Shown here: positions 17,228 through 26,944 of the stretch, one piece after another
Numbering within the stretch: position 1 is the first letter of the stretch
How the letters are laid out: every line of letters begins with the position of its first letter
Assembly: GCF_025567285.1 (NCBI RefSeq)
Contig: NZ_JAOQJT010000001.1
Location: forward strand, 1 to 64,000
Origin: Coprococcus aceti
GTDB lineage: Bacteria; Bacillota; Clostridia; Lachnospirales; Lachnospiraceae
Length of the DNA: 64,000 nucleotides
Direction: 5' to 3'
Notes under the pieces: model-generated
What the model saw: the letters and a program-made list of their open reading frames with translations, nothing else
The model's database searches: none
What the model was told of the DNA's origin: nothing
Made by a program: the position numbers and the translations under genes

Positions 17228-17899
17228 ATGAAGTTTTATCCACATAGACAAATGTCAGAATCTTTCATCACCGCGGCCTTCCTGTCAGTATCAGGAGGCC
17301 TGCAGGATGCATATACCTATATATTCAGAGGAAAGGTATTTGCAAATGCACAGACAGGCAACATAGTTCTTCTCGGTCAGAATCTTGTAGACCGAAACTG
17401 GAGAATGTGTGTACACTATGCCGTTCCTCTATTATTTTTTGCGCTTGGAATTGCTGCTGCCGAGTGTATAAAACAGAAATTTCAGAATATGCAGCAGTTT
17501 CACTGGAGACAGATCGTTGTATTGTGTGAGATTTTTCTGCTTCTTATCGTGGGATTTCTTCCCATAAAACTCAATCTTCTCGCAAATGCCATGGTTTCAT
17601 TTTCATGTGCCATGCAGGTTCAGGCATTCAGGAAGGTCAACGGCTACGCATTTGCCAGCACCATGTGCATTGGAAATATCCGAAGCGGCACAGATGCCCT
17701 GTGTGCATACTTCAGAACAAAGGACAGGAACACACTGTTCAAATCCCTATGCTACTGGGCGATCATCCTGCTATTCGGAATCGGTGCCGCTGTGGGCGGT
17801 CACTTCATCCGTATATTTGATATGAGGACCATCTGGTTCTCCTGCTGTCTGCTGTTCGTGAGCTTTCTGTTCATGTTCATCAAGGAAGAGAGAGAGTAA
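17228..17899 (+). CDS. YoaK / DUF1275 family membrane protein
   Basis: 223 residues with six or seven membrane helices. Family signatures are SGGLQDAYTYIFRGKVFANAQTGN at the N-terminus and CAMQVQAFRKVNG with STMCIGNIRSGTDAL in the middle. The function of DUF1275 proteins is not established. It follows the exporter on the same strand after the REP-like hairpin, and is convergent with hydE. Confidence 0.88.
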   Translation: MKFYPHRQMSESFITAAFLSVSGGLQDAYTYIFRGKVFANAQTGNIVLLGQNLVDRNWRMCVHYAVPLLFFALGIAAAECIKQKFQNMQQFHWRQIVVLCEIFLLLIVGFLPIKLNLLANAMVSFSCAMQVQAFRKVNGYAFASTMCIGNIRSGTDALCAYFRTKDRNTLFKSLCYWAIILLFGIGAAVGGHFIRIFDMRTIWFSCCLLFVSFLFMFIKEERE

Positions 17900-17937
17900 A
17901 AATAAGCTTACGCGAGTCCTCAAGGAGCAGACGCAGA

Positions 17938-19026
17938 TCAGTAGTCTCCTCTATCGACAACTACCTGGAATCCGAACGCCTCTGCGCGCCTGTCAAGGCA
18001 GCCGCGGCACTGAGCCGATTCCTCCCCCGTGCATATCTTGTTGTCGTAGAGCTCGTATTTCTTTCGGACAGACACAGGAGACAGATTCGGCATGACCACA
18101 TTCGCACCGTGCATAAACCCACGCTCCCTGCCATCCGCCGCTATCGTTCCGAGAGATGTGGTGGATGGTATGAGTGCCTTCGGGAACATCAGTCTCAGCA
18201 GGCTTATCATCACCAACGTCTGCCTGACCGTTCCCTGCTTCATCTTCGCAAATGGCGTCTCCTTGTGAGGAACATACGGCCCGATTCCTATCATCTGTGG
18301 TTGCAGCTTCGCAAGGAAATGCAGATCCTCGGCCAGATTCACCGGCGTCTGATACGGCGATCCCACCATGAATCCGCTTCCCACCTGATATCCAAGACTT
18401 TTAAGATCGTACAGACATCGAACTCTGTTGTCATAGCTCATCGAATCCGGGTGTAATCTTTCATAATGCACCCTGTCCGCGGTCTCATGTCTCAGAAGAT
18501 ATCTGTCCGCCCCAGCCATCCGCCACAGCCTGTAAGTCTCATATGGATGCTCGCCAAATGACAGCGTGACAGCACAGTCCGGATATCTCTCCTTGATGTA
18601 CCTCACTATGTCAGCTATAGCCTCATCCGAAAAGCCTCCGTCCTCGCCTCCCTGAAGCACAAATGTGCGAAATCCCAGCACATATCCCTCATCGGCGCAA
18701 GCCAGAATCTGATCCTTTGTCAGACGGTATCTGTCAACGTGGATGTTGCTCTTTCTGATACCGCAGTAGTAGCAATCATTCTTGCAAATGTTCGTAAACT
18801 CGATAAGTCCTCTTATATATATCCTGTTGCCAAACCTCTGGTGAGCCAGATCGTAAGCTTTCCTTCTGAGATACTCAAAGTCAGTGAGATCATCCTGAGA
18901 GCTCTGAGGGTTCTCTGAATCCGACAAAATTCTTATAGCTTCACCCAGCTCATTGACTCCCGGCAGTTCACCTCTGCCCTGTCCATATTCAAATGTCTTA
19001 TCTATGATATCTCTAACTTTTTCCAT
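17938..19026 (-). CDS. hydE: [FeFe] hydrogenase H-cluster radical SAM maturase HydE
   Basis: 362 residues of the BioB/HydE radical SAM family. The SAM cluster motif is CKNDCYYCG (CX3CX2C) at about 84-92; other HydE-like stretches are LQGGEDGGF, RHETADRVHYERLHP, GFMVGSPYQT and MPNLSPVSVRKKYELYDNK. HydE helps build the dithiomethylamine-bearing di-iron subcluster with HydF and HydG, neither of which is in the window. Its client could be the hydrogenase at 33243. A weak ribosome binding site precedes ATG 19026. It lies downstream of the YkgJ-type gene on the same strand. Confidence 0.92.
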   Translation of the reverse strand: MEKVRDIIDKTFEYGQGRGELPGVNELGEAIRILSDSENPQSSQDDLTDFEYLRRKAYDLAHQRFGNRIYIRGLIEFTNICKNDCYYCGIRKSNIHVDRYRLTKDQILACADEGYVLGFRTFVLQGGEDGGFSDEAIADIVRYIKERYPDCAVTLSFGEHPYETYRLWRMAGADRYLLRHETADRVHYERLHPDSMSYDNRVRCLYDLKSLGYQVGSGFMVGSPYQTPVNLAEDLHFLAKLQPQMIGIGPYVPHKETPFAKMKQGTVRQTLVMISLLRLMFPKALIPSTTSLGTIAADGRERGFMHGANVVMPNLSPVSVRKKYELYDNKICTGEESAQCRGCLDRRAEAFGFQVVVDRGDY

Positions 19027-19129
19027 ATAAACTCTATACCCTGTTTTTACATTTATAACTCTGTATGATCAAGTGATTTCCGATACAAGGTAAACAAAGT
19101 TACATCCAGATACTCCATTCCATCCCTTT

Positions 19130-19804
19130 CTACTCCGTCATACACAGCAGACTCCTAATGTGCGCAAGTCTGGCATCAAACTGATCATAGAAATCCTTCT
19201 CCGCATCATACATTCCCACATACATAACCTGCAGCACCAGCATGGTCTGATTTCTCGCTGTCTCATCCTCGCCAGCGCGCATATACTCGATCAGGTTTCT
19301 CTGCATGTCCTTCTGGAACTTGTGCCAGTCATTTATATATTTCGTGTACCGCGGCAAGTCCTCTGTATCTATCCATTTCGACACCTTGACCTTAGTCCTG
19401 CCCGCGCGCTCACACTCATGTATCTGCAGGATGTATCTGAATCCGTCATCGGTGTAATATCTGCCAAGTGGAAAGAGTCTGCAAAAGCCAGGTCTCGCGC
19501 TATGGATGCTGCATCTGCCATCATCGTTTAAGAATGGGCACTTATCCGCCGTCATCCTTATATTTGGAAGCACCAGACCATCCACCACATTGACCTCAAG
19601 CTCCTTTTCAAGCAGCTGTGTAAAGTTCTTTCCGGTCTCCTTACAAAGTCTCATCACGTCCAGTGGATCAAGGATGATGGAACTCCCCATCCCTGTGCAG
19701 CAGGCATGGCACCCCTTGCACTCATCGCAGTACGCCTTCACCATATCATTTGCATCGTATAATCTTCCATCTGAGATATCTTCCAGTTTCTCATTTCTTA
19801 TCAT
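19130..19804 (-). CDS. YkgJ-family cysteine-cluster protein
   Basis: 224 residues with CDECKGCHACC, a spaced Cys motif of the zinc/iron-chelating YkgJ family (PF03692), then DPLDVMRLCKETG, CPFLNDDGRCSIHSARPGFCRLFPLG. Members are thought to bind a metal or Fe-S cluster; one branch modifies flagellin lysines. Start ATG 19804 is preferred to the upstream TTG because GAGG lies 9 bases ahead of it. It follows the ECF gene by 31 bases, so it may be the last gene of the cobalamin operon or co-transcribed with hydE. Confidence 0.82.
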   Translation of the reverse strand: MIRNEKLEDISDGRLYDANDMVKAYCDECKGCHACCTGMGSSIILDPLDVMRLCKETGKNFTQLLEKELEVNVVDGLVLPNIRMTADKCPFLNDDGRCSIHSARPGFCRLFPLGRYYTDDGFRYILQIHECERAGRTKVKVSKWIDTEDLPRYTKYINDWHKFQKDMQRNLIEYMRAGEDETARNQTMLVLQVMYVGMYDAEKDFYDQFDARLAHIRSLLCMTE

Positions 19805-19835
19805 AGCAGTAATCCTCAATCATTTTATTATTTGT

Positions 19836-22673
19836 CTACAGAACACCATACTTGATCCGCACCCTGTCAAGCTTCTCAAGAAATGGTATTGCCAGTAGCC
19901 ACAGGAATATCACCGTTGCAGTTCCATGCACCACGTCAAATGGGAATCCCGTCACATATGACGCTATGATCATGCTCCTGTTCACAGCCGGCTGCCAGAT
20001 TATCACCGACGCCGGATTCATTATTCCGCCGTATATCAGGATACAGATAAGTGCACCGAATATGCACAGTCCAAGCTTTGTCGTGTTCTTTGTCCGCACT
20101 CCGCTTTTGGAGAAGAAGAGTCCCGCCATGAACCCCACCAGTCCCATGGCAAACATCTGCCACGGAGTCCACGGGCCCTGCCCCATCAGAAAATTAGACA
20201 CGAACATGGACATTGCGCCGACCACAAATCCTCCTTCGCAGCCAAATGCCACTCCGGATATGATCACTATGGCCATGGTCGGGCTGAAGTTCGGGAGCAT
20301 GAAGAATGCCACCCTGCCCGTGACGGCCAGAGCACACATAACCGCCAATATGACTATATCCCTTACCTTGGGCTTTCTTCCCTCAAATGATACGAAGAAC
20401 GGGATCATTGCCTCTATTATAATCAGCAGAGATATAAAATAATATTTTTTGTCTCCAAGTCTCTCGCATCCAAACCATATCGTAAGTGGAATCACAACGA
20501 GCATAGCCACTATACTTAATATCGTTCTCCTGACGGATCTGTGACCGGCAGCTTCCATGACGATATCCTCGTTCTTCTTTTTGGTGACAGGTCTTATAGC
20601 AAGGAGCAGCCCCGCTATGGCACATATCATCACTCCATACATAGCCAGATATTTCCATCCCTTTGACGTGATGGTCATCCCTCTCTGCACAAGATCTGCC
20701 AGATTGGACTGAGCCATGGTCTGCCAGAAGCAGAATATGATGATCACCGACGTGACAGATATCGTGAGTATCTGCCACCATTTCAGGGGGTCCGTCTCCC
20801 GCTCCTTCGTCAGCACAATATCTCTGGTTATTTCAGCGTCAGGAATCCTGTTATCATCATCCACATCTGCATCTTCACATCTGGGCTCACGTGAGTCACC
20901 ACCAGAGCTGCCTTCCCCTCCGGCTTCGCTGTCAGAAACGCCATATGCCCTCAATATGTCGGTCACAGTAACAGCACCATGAAGTATCCCCTGGGAGATC
21001 CTTGCCGCCGCAGTGGTGAAGAAATTATTGCCCGCCAGATATTCCTGTACGCCGTTCACTGTGGCAAGCTCCCCATCGAACAGCAGCGCTATACGGTCTC
21101 CCGCCACAGCGCAGAATTCCACATCATGGCTCACCACCACTATGGTCTTGCCATGTCGCTGCAGATCTCTGAGCATACACTTGAGTTCTGCCTTAAACCC
21201 ATTATCAAGCCCCTTTGTCGGCTCATCCATGAGCAGAATATCAGGATCATACAGAAGTACCTTTGCAAGTGCCAGCCTCTGCTTCTCTCCTCCTGACAGA
21301 TCGTAAGGATGTCTGTCCATCAAATGCTCCAACTTACAGAACCTCACTATGTCCACCAGCTTTTTTCTGTCACTTGCGTCCACCAGTTCTTCCCGTACAG
21401 AACGTCTTGTGAAAAGAAGCTCCGGGTTCTGTGGGAGCATGCCCACACTTTTACCCTGTTTTATCTTTATTCTTCCACGGTACGGCTTATTTACCCCCGC
21501 TATCAGGGAGAGCAACGTCGACTTACCGCATCCGTTGCTTCCATTTATCATAAGTATCTCATTATCGTATATGTCAAGATCCAGACCGCGAAGTACTTCC
21601 TGCGAACCCTTGTCGTATCTGAAGTGAACCTCATCTATCCTGACTGCCCAGGACTTGTCCTGACGATTCGCAATTTTTCTTGTAGTTTCTACAGCACCAT
21701 GGTCAGTTTTCTGACCATCTGCCTCCCTGGCATCCCCTTCATCCACCAGCACATACCCAGGCGCAACCTCATGCCCCGATTCCCTGTACTTACTGTCAAA
21801 CTGTGACAACCAGTTTCGCCCCTCCGCTACGGTCACCGGAGATTCATCCGAGCCATCAAGCCCCAGATACACCTGGACAGCCGCCGGCATGGAGAGATAC
21901 AATCCATTTCTGTTTATACCTTTTTCCTTTAACCCCTGTCCTTCATTTTTCAGGGTGGCAGCTACCTCCTTGACAGTTCCCTGACACAGCACTGTGCCTT
22001 CATCCATGACCACCGCTCTGCTGCACACCGGAAGCACCTCCTCCAGCCTATGCTCAGTCATGATGATGGTCGTGCCAAGCTCCCTGTTGATTCTCACAAG
22101 ACATGCTATGAATTCATTCGCAGCTATCGGATCGAGCTGGCTGGTTGGTTCATCCAGTATCAGCACCTCCGGAGACAGAGCCATGACCGACGCAAGATTC
22201 ACCATCTGCTTCTGTCCGCCAGACAGCTCTGCGACACGCCTGTGGAATATCCCGGATAACCCGAAGAATGAACACATCTCCGCAACGCGTCGTCTGATAT
22301 ATCCATTATCGTATCCCAGACTCTCCAATCCAAATGCCAGCTCATGCCACACTTTATCAGTGACAAGCTGTGCATCGACATCCTGCTGTACAAATCCGAT
22401 CTGCCTTGCTGATGTCCGGTCATCCATCTCCTCCAGGCTTCTTCCTTTGAACTCTATCTTCCCGGACGATCTTCCGTGAGGAGCGATACTTGTCTTCAAC
22501 TGCCTAAGAAGTGTGGTCTTTCCACATCCGGAACTTCCCAATATGACCACGAATTCCCCCTGTCCCACTGATAGTGTCACATTTTTCAATGCATCAGGCA
22601 AATATCTCTCGCCCGAATCATCATTGCTATCGGGATATGCAAATGTCAGTTCTTTTATATCTAATATATTCAC
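19836..22673 (-). CDS. Fused ECF transporter: two ATPase domains plus S-component
   Basis: One 945-residue polypeptide. ATPase 1 (about 1-260): Walker A GSSGCGKTTL, signature LSGGQKQMVNLA, Walker B VLILDEPTS. ATPase 2 (about 340-560): GSNGCGKSTL, LSGGEKQRLALAK, ILLMDEPTK. After a linker come about nine or ten membrane helices (from about 630); the last ~200 residues resemble an ECF S-component of the CbrT-like kind (RVAFFMLPNFSPTMAIVII, GQGPWTPWQMFAMGLVG). Start GTG 22673 follows GAAGGAG; upstream reading enters ecfT. With the upstream EcfT it makes a complete transporter. Cobalamin is inferred as substrate from the riboswitch and binding proteins. Confidence 0.88.
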   Translation of the reverse strand: MNILDIKELTFAYPDSNDDSGERYLPDALKNVTLSVGQGEFVVILGSSGCGKTTLLRQLKTSIAPHGRSSGKIEFKGRSLEEMDDRTSARQIGFVQQDVDAQLVTDKVWHELAFGLESLGYDNGYIRRRVAEMCSFFGLSGIFHRRVAELSGGQKQMVNLASVMALSPEVLILDEPTSQLDPIAANEFIACLVRINRELGTTIIMTEHRLEEVLPVCSRAVVMDEGTVLCQGTVKEVAATLKNEGQGLKEKGINRNGLYLSMPAAVQVYLGLDGSDESPVTVAEGRNWLSQFDSKYRESGHEVAPGYVLVDEGDAREADGQKTDHGAVETTRKIANRQDKSWAVRIDEVHFRYDKGSQEVLRGLDLDIYDNEILMINGSNGCGKSTLLSLIAGVNKPYRGRIKIKQGKSVGMLPQNPELLFTRRSVREELVDASDRKKLVDIVRFCKLEHLMDRHPYDLSGGEKQRLALAKVLLYDPDILLMDEPTKGLDNGFKAELKCMLRDLQRHGKTIVVVSHDVEFCAVAGDRIALLFDGELATVNGVQEYLAGNNFFTTAAARISQGILHGAVTVTDILRAYGVSDSEAGGEGSSGGDSREPRCEDADVDDDNRIPDAEITRDIVLTKERETDPLKWWQILTISVTSVIIIFCFWQTMAQSNLADLVQRGMTITSKGWKYLAMYGVMICAIAGLLLAIRPVTKKKNEDIVMEAAGHRSVRRTILSIVAMLVVIPLTIWFGCERLGDKKYYFISLLIIIEAMIPFFVSFEGRKPKVRDIVILAVMCALAVTGRVAFFMLPNFSPTMAIVIISGVAFGCEGGFVVGAMSMFVSNFLMGQGPWTPWQMFAMGLVGFMAGLFFSKSGVRTKNTTKLGLCIFGALICILIYGGIMNPASVIIWQPAVNRSMIIASYVTGFPFDVVHGTATVIFLWLLAIPFLEKLDRVRIKYGVL

Positions 22674-22686
22674 CGCTTCTCCTTCG

Positions 22687-23568
22687 TCACATTTTGCGAA
22701 TCTTAAAATTTTCTTTTGCCTGCATATATATTGGAACACATATAAGACATACATACACTACATACATACTTACAGTAAGTGTACCACTTATACTTCCTCT
22801 TATAGACGGATAATACCAGAACGCAAATCCTCCGCACACACTGCCGGCCAGCACATACAATCCACACACAAGTATAAATGCAAGCGCTTTAGTATCACTT
22901 TTTCTAAATATATACAGTGAATATGCAGATCTTCCGGAAAGTCCATATCCCCTTGATCTCATACTGTCTGCAGTGACAAGCGCCCGTTCAAGAGCCCAGG
23001 TTACAACGGCAGAAAACACATGGCAGCCCGTTCTAATTCTCACAAAATGCGAACCTTTTGGTTTGTATCCAGATGCCCTCTGAGCTCTGTACACCTTTCC
23101 AAACTGTCCTGATATGTCCGGAATAAACCTCAGTGTCATGGAAAGTATCAGTGACAACACTGGCGCCGCCTTGCCGAACAGATACACCATCTTGTCCGAT
23201 GATATAACGCAGTTAAAGCACGAAAACCAGCATATCACTGTCACCAGCATAAACGCAGCCATGATTCCATACATTATAGACTCCAATGTCAACGGATTTC
23301 CAGACGGAAAATATGTGAGTATCGTCACTCCCTGATGGCTGAACGCCGGGTTGATGAGCGCCGTCAGCAATATAAGTGGGATCATATATTTTATATTAGT
23401 CCTGAAGCCATCATATCCCCTAAGCAATACCGAATACACAAATGCCCCTATAAAAGACATGCCCAGGCAAACCGGATGGGTAAATGCCAGGGCATATCCT
23501 ATAGTGAATATAAAGTATACCAGATTGACTATAGGGTGATATGTGGAAAATGAATCCTGTCTTTTCAC
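22687..23568 (-). CDS. ecfT: ECF transporter T component (EcfT/CbiQ)
   Basis: About 293 residues, five or six membrane helices, and the Arg-Gly coupling motif TADSMRSRGYGL that contacts the ATPases. It forms the scaffold joining the S-component to the ATPases. The start is uncertain: a GTG at 23568 lies about 14 bases after GGAG, and a TTG at 23592 would place that site inside the coding sequence. It is between the DUF4430 gene and the fused ATPase/S gene with a 13-base gap, all on one strand. Confidence 0.88.
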   Translation of the reverse strand: MKRQDSFSTYHPIVNLVYFIFTIGYALAFTHPVCLGMSFIGAFVYSVLLRGYDGFRTNIKYMIPLILLTALINPAFSHQGVTILTYFPSGNPLTLESIMYGIMAAFMLVTVICWFSCFNCVISSDKMVYLFGKAAPVLSLILSMTLRFIPDISGQFGKVYRAQRASGYKPKGSHFVRIRTGCHVFSAVVTWALERALVTADSMRSRGYGLSGRSAYSLYIFRKSDTKALAFILVCGLYVLAGSVCGGFAFWYYPSIRGSISGTLTVSMYVVYVCLICVPIYMQAKENFKIRKM

Positions 23569-23627
23569 AATTATATTTTTATCTCCTATCAATCACTATG
23601 TCCAGTACCCATGTCTCAGCGAATCTG

Positions 23628-24581
23628 TCAATGCATCTCGGATCCAACATCTGCTCCCAGGTCACATGTATAGAGCCATTTTATCACATCTCCCTGCTTG
23701 AGTTCATAGCTTGAACAGCCATAATTCGGGAACCAGCCATTTACCGAGTACATCCAGCCTGAGCCATCACCACAGTCAAATTCATACAGATTGTGAATTC
23801 CTTCTATATAATAGCTTCCGTACATAGGTGTCCATGAATATTCAAGCTGTATACCATAATCCCTGCACACCGACTTAAGCACTTCGAATACTGTGTCCCC
23901 CTCTTCAAATGTGGCTGTCACAGTTCCCAGAATGACGCCATCATCAGGCACATAGTCCTTTTTCTCCGGTCTTAGCAGTTCCAGATTGTCAAATATTGTG
24001 GAACATCCTATTGATATAGTGCAGCTGTAGGTTTTCTTCGGCGCCTCAGTTGTATTCTCTGTGGTTGCCTTTGTCGTGGCAGAAGAATCAGCAGTTGTCT
24101 TATCCGGTTTCCGCTTTTCCGTAGTCGCCGTGGTCCCCGGCTTATTCTCCGTTGTTTTTTGAGACTCCGTGGTGGTATTCTTCTTTGTAGTAGCCTCCGT
24201 CTTCTTCTCCGTGGTAGTCTCAGAATTTCGCTCCGTCACATTCTCCGATGTGCTCTCAGCGGAAGTCTGATATTCTGTTTCCGATGTATCAGAATCCGAA
24301 TGAGTCTCTGAGGAGATATCGGTTACAGAACTGTCTGATTTCTTTTTCCTGTCATTCCCTGCATCAGTATTTTCCTCTGTCGCACTCTTCGTTGTCTCCG
24401 TCAGTTCCGCACCGCCTACAGCTTCAGTTGTGAGTCCCTCTTCGGTCTTTTCCAGCTTGAAGCCTCTGGCTCCCGGCGCATTCCCCCCATACCAGAAAGC
24501 CCACACCAGGATCAGCAGAACAATCACAGCTCCGCTTATGTGTTTCTTATATTTTTTTACAAATTCTTTGATCTTATCCAT
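23628..24581 (-). CDS. Membrane-anchored DUF4430 (transcobalamin beta-like) protein
   Basis: 317 residues. Layout: short cytoplasmic start, one membrane anchor (about 15-32), a ~140-residue Thr/Ser/Glu-rich extracellular linker, and a C-terminal DUF4430 domain (about 185-310; EEGDTVFEVLKSVC, YIEGIHNLYEFDCGDGSGWMY, YGCSSYELKQGDVIKW). DUF4430 is the bacterial relative of the beta domain of human transcobalamin and intrinsic factor. Its gene lies 4 bases from the alpha-barrel gene upstream, so the two halves of a transcobalamin are encoded separately. The likely role is to hold cobalamin at the outer face of the membrane for the ECF transporter. Confidence 0.85.
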   Translation of the reverse strand: MDKIKEFVKKYKKHISGAVIVLLILVWAFWYGGNAPGARGFKLEKTEEGLTTEAVGGAELTETTKSATEENTDAGNDRKKKSDSSVTDISSETHSDSDTSETEYQTSAESTSENVTERNSETTTEKKTEATTKKNTTTESQKTTENKPGTTATTEKRKPDKTTADSSATTKATTENTTEAPKKTYSCTISIGCSTIFDNLELLRPEKKDYVPDDGVILGTVTATFEEGDTVFEVLKSVCRDYGIQLEYSWTPMYGSYYIEGIHNLYEFDCGDGSGWMYSVNGWFPNYGCSSYELKQGDVIKWLYTCDLGADVGSEMH

Positions 24582-24585
24582 ATGC

Positions 24586-26559
24586 CTACTTCTTTCGGAT
24601 CACAACGTTTACAGTCTTGCTCCATGCTCCGTAATAATAAGTCTTTCCAACCTTCTTGAATCCCTGAACTCTGACATAATACCGCTTTCCCGCCTTGAGT
24701 CCGCTCAACGTCACATTTGTCTTCTTGTTTACCGATGCCCTGTACACCTTGACATTCTTTTTAAATGTCTTATCCGTGGAATACATCACCCTGTAACCCG
24801 AAGCACTCGCATTTTTTTTATAAGTCACAGTGCACTTTTTCTTCACCGTTGACTTTATCTTTGTTATCTTTTCCTGATTGACCCTGTATATTGTCTGGGT
24901 CGTATACGCAGCCTCCCCGCCACTTCCAACAGGCTTAACTGCATAGATATATTTCTTGCCATTTGCGACCTTCCGGTCAGTGTAGCTCAGAGATTTTGTG
25001 GTGGCCACAGTCGTCCAATTCTTTGCATTTCCAACCTTTCTGAGCACCACATATCTGTCAGCCCGTGCCGCTTTCTTCCACTTTACTGTTATGCCTGCTG
25101 CTCCATTACCCGCCGACACACTCGTCTTAGCCGGCGCAGCCATCTTTATGACAAATGTCTTGCTGGCTGAGCCCTTGAATATTCCCTTGCCGGTCACCAC
25201 TACCTTTGCCGAATTGCCAATATTGACATTGTTCTGATATGAAATGGTGTAATCCACACCATTCTTAAGCTCTCTGTCACCGATCTTCACCGTCACGCCC
25301 GGCTTCTTGGCCTTGCCGTCGTACACAAATGAGCTGGTGCTGAGTTTCACACTTATAAATAATGGCTTTTTCGCATCCGACATATCATACAGAGTGTTCC
25401 TACCTTTTTTGAATCTGTCATAGGCAGTCAGCGCATATCCAGCCTGCTGCGATGCCATTCCATTTACAACCAGTTCTCCATTCTGATTTGCCGCATGCGC
25501 AAATCCACCGGCACTTGCAACATAGAATTCCATCAAAGCATCCAGCACAGAATGTCCATTTTTGACAAATGCCTCATCTGTTCCGGCATCCCTGCCTATA
25601 TCAAGCAATCCACATATCACCTGCGCACAGCTCTCAGAATTCACAGTTCCCCATGAAGCAAATCCACCATCAGCCTTCTGCAGCCCTGACATTACATCAA
25701 GCGCCCTGTCAACCGCCGTCTTAACCTCTGTGTTAGACTTGTAATACGGCGCAAGTGCCTGAATTGTCATACCTGTCATATCCGGGTCAGCATTACTACC
25801 AGAAAATGCCCAACCACCGCTAGAAAGCTCCCGTCCAAGGATATATTCAACAAGCCCTTCCCTTGTCGTCTGAACACCGTCACTTCCATCTGGAAGCTTC
25901 GGAATATCATAACCTACCGTGTCAAATGCAATCAACGCAAACACCGGGCCATTGATTCCCTGTGTTGTTACATAATTCATATCGGCCAATGGCTCAAGCA
26001 GATTGTATCCACCAACATCTGTGGCATCAGCGCCAATCGCAGTTAAGGCCAGTATTACCCTGGAATTATCCGTACCCTTATACTGCTTTTTATCGAGCTT
26101 CAGAGAACCTGTCTCCTCAACACATGACTGAACATATTTCGCAATATTGTCATAGTATTTTCCATACCATGCCTCATCCTCATAACCGCATCTGGCAAGA
26201 GTCATCACATTCCACTCAGCCTCATACTGTGGATCATCCGCAGTCTTCCGCAGATATACAAGAGTATTGCCAAGGGCCTGTGTGTAATCAACTGCAGCCA
26301 CATCTGCAGTTTCCTCTGTCGCAGTTCCTGTCACCGGATCCGTCTCGTCATTCGTCGCTGTAGATACTGCTGGATTCGTCATATCGTCTGGCACTGTGTA
26401 TATCGTAGAATCTGTTACACCATCCGACTCTGCATATATCGTAGAATCCGTTACATCAGCCGCCGCATACACGTTCACAGCATTTCCTGTTGTTCCCGTG
26501 AACATAACCATTGCCATCGTGCACATCGCCATACACACAGCAAAAATTCTTCTCTTCAT
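24586..26559 (-). CDS. Secreted alpha/alpha-barrel (transcobalamin alpha-like) protein with Ig and fibronectin repeats
   Basis: 657 residues. Signal peptide 1-~33 (basic start, hydrophobic core, ending near VNVYA), an acidic Thr/Asp spacer, then a prenyltransferase/squalene-cyclase-type alpha/alpha barrel (about 75-370) with repeats such as SGGWAFSGSNADPDMTGMTI and DGGFASWGTVNSESCAQVI. These are like the cobalamin-binding alpha domain of intrinsic factor. Next come an Ig-like domain (about 385-465, FVYDGKAKKPGVTV) and two fibronectin-III-like domains; the end is very basic. ATG 26559 follows AAAGGAG. First gene after the cobalamin riboswitch. No sortase motif or S-layer domain is seen, so attachment may be through the basic end. 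Confidence 0.85.
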   Translation of the reverse strand: MKRRIFAVCMAMCTMAMVMFTGTTGNAVNVYAAADVTDSTIYAESDGVTDSTIYTVPDDMTNPAVSTATNDETDPVTGTATEETADVAAVDYTQALGNTLVYLRKTADDPQYEAEWNVMTLARCGYEDEAWYGKYYDNIAKYVQSCVEETGSLKLDKKQYKGTDNSRVILALTAIGADATDVGGYNLLEPLADMNYVTTQGINGPVFALIAFDTVGYDIPKLPDGSDGVQTTREGLVEYILGRELSSGGWAFSGSNADPDMTGMTIQALAPYYKSNTEVKTAVDRALDVMSGLQKADGGFASWGTVNSESCAQVICGLLDIGRDAGTDEAFVKNGHSVLDALMEFYVASAGGFAHAANQNGELVVNGMASQQAGYALTAYDRFKKGRNTLYDMSDAKKPLFISVKLSTSSFVYDGKAKKPGVTVKIGDRELKNGVDYTISYQNNVNIGNSAKVVVTGKGIFKGSASKTFVIKMAAPAKTSVSAGNGAAGITVKWKKAARADRYVVLRKVGNAKNWTTVATTKSLSYTDRKVANGKKYIYAVKPVGSGGEAAYTTQTIYRVNQEKITKIKSTVKKKCTVTYKKNASASGYRVMYSTDKTFKKNVKVYRASVNKKTNVTLSGLKAGKRYYVRVQGFKKVGKTYYYGAWSKTVNVVIRKK

Positions 26560-26594
26560 AATCGTGTCTCCTTTCACATTATTCCGAATGGATA

Positions 26595-26734
26595 TATAGC
26601 AAGCGATCTGACTTGCCAGAGTCTATGCTCTGCATACAGTAATGGCTGTTGCGACGGATTCTCACCGCACTTCTCTTCTTACTGAGCACACCTCGTTTAC
26701 AACATCCTCCCAGGCACCATAAGCTTCCTTATAC
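26595..26734 (-). ncRNA. Cobalamin riboswitch
   Basis: Read on the minus strand the leader has GTATAAGGAAGC (5' arm of P1), GGTGCC, then AGTGCGGTGAGAATCCG and CAACAGCCATTACTGTATGC, matching the conserved core GGTGAGAATCC...ACAGCC..ACTGT of cobalamin riboswitches. It closes with AAGTCAGATCGCTTGCTATA, the expected 3' AGTCAG segment and P1 partner. The aptamer ends about 35 bases before the start codon and no terminator lies between, so control is probably at translation by masking AAAGGAG. It regulates the alpha-barrel/DUF4430/ECF operon. Confidence 0.85.
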
Positions 26735-26769
26735 GCCCAGTCCGCAATGTGTGTGGTATGTCTCATTCG

Positions 26770-26783
26770 CCGGAATTCTCCGG
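26770..26783. other. Small hairpin upstream of the riboswitch
   Basis: CCGGA/TCCGG around ATTC, 36 bases before the aptamer on the minus strand. Its role is unknown. Confidence 0.35.
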
Positions 26784-26944
26784 GACTATACACCCAACAT
26801 ATTATATTGTCACAATTACCCCAATCTTATCAACGCTCATGTTCTATGTCAACCTGAAGCAATCAAGTCAAATAGCACAAAATTTTATCTTTTTTGCAAA
26901 AAAGCACCTAAAATAACACCAATTCCCAGAAGAGGGGGTACTGT

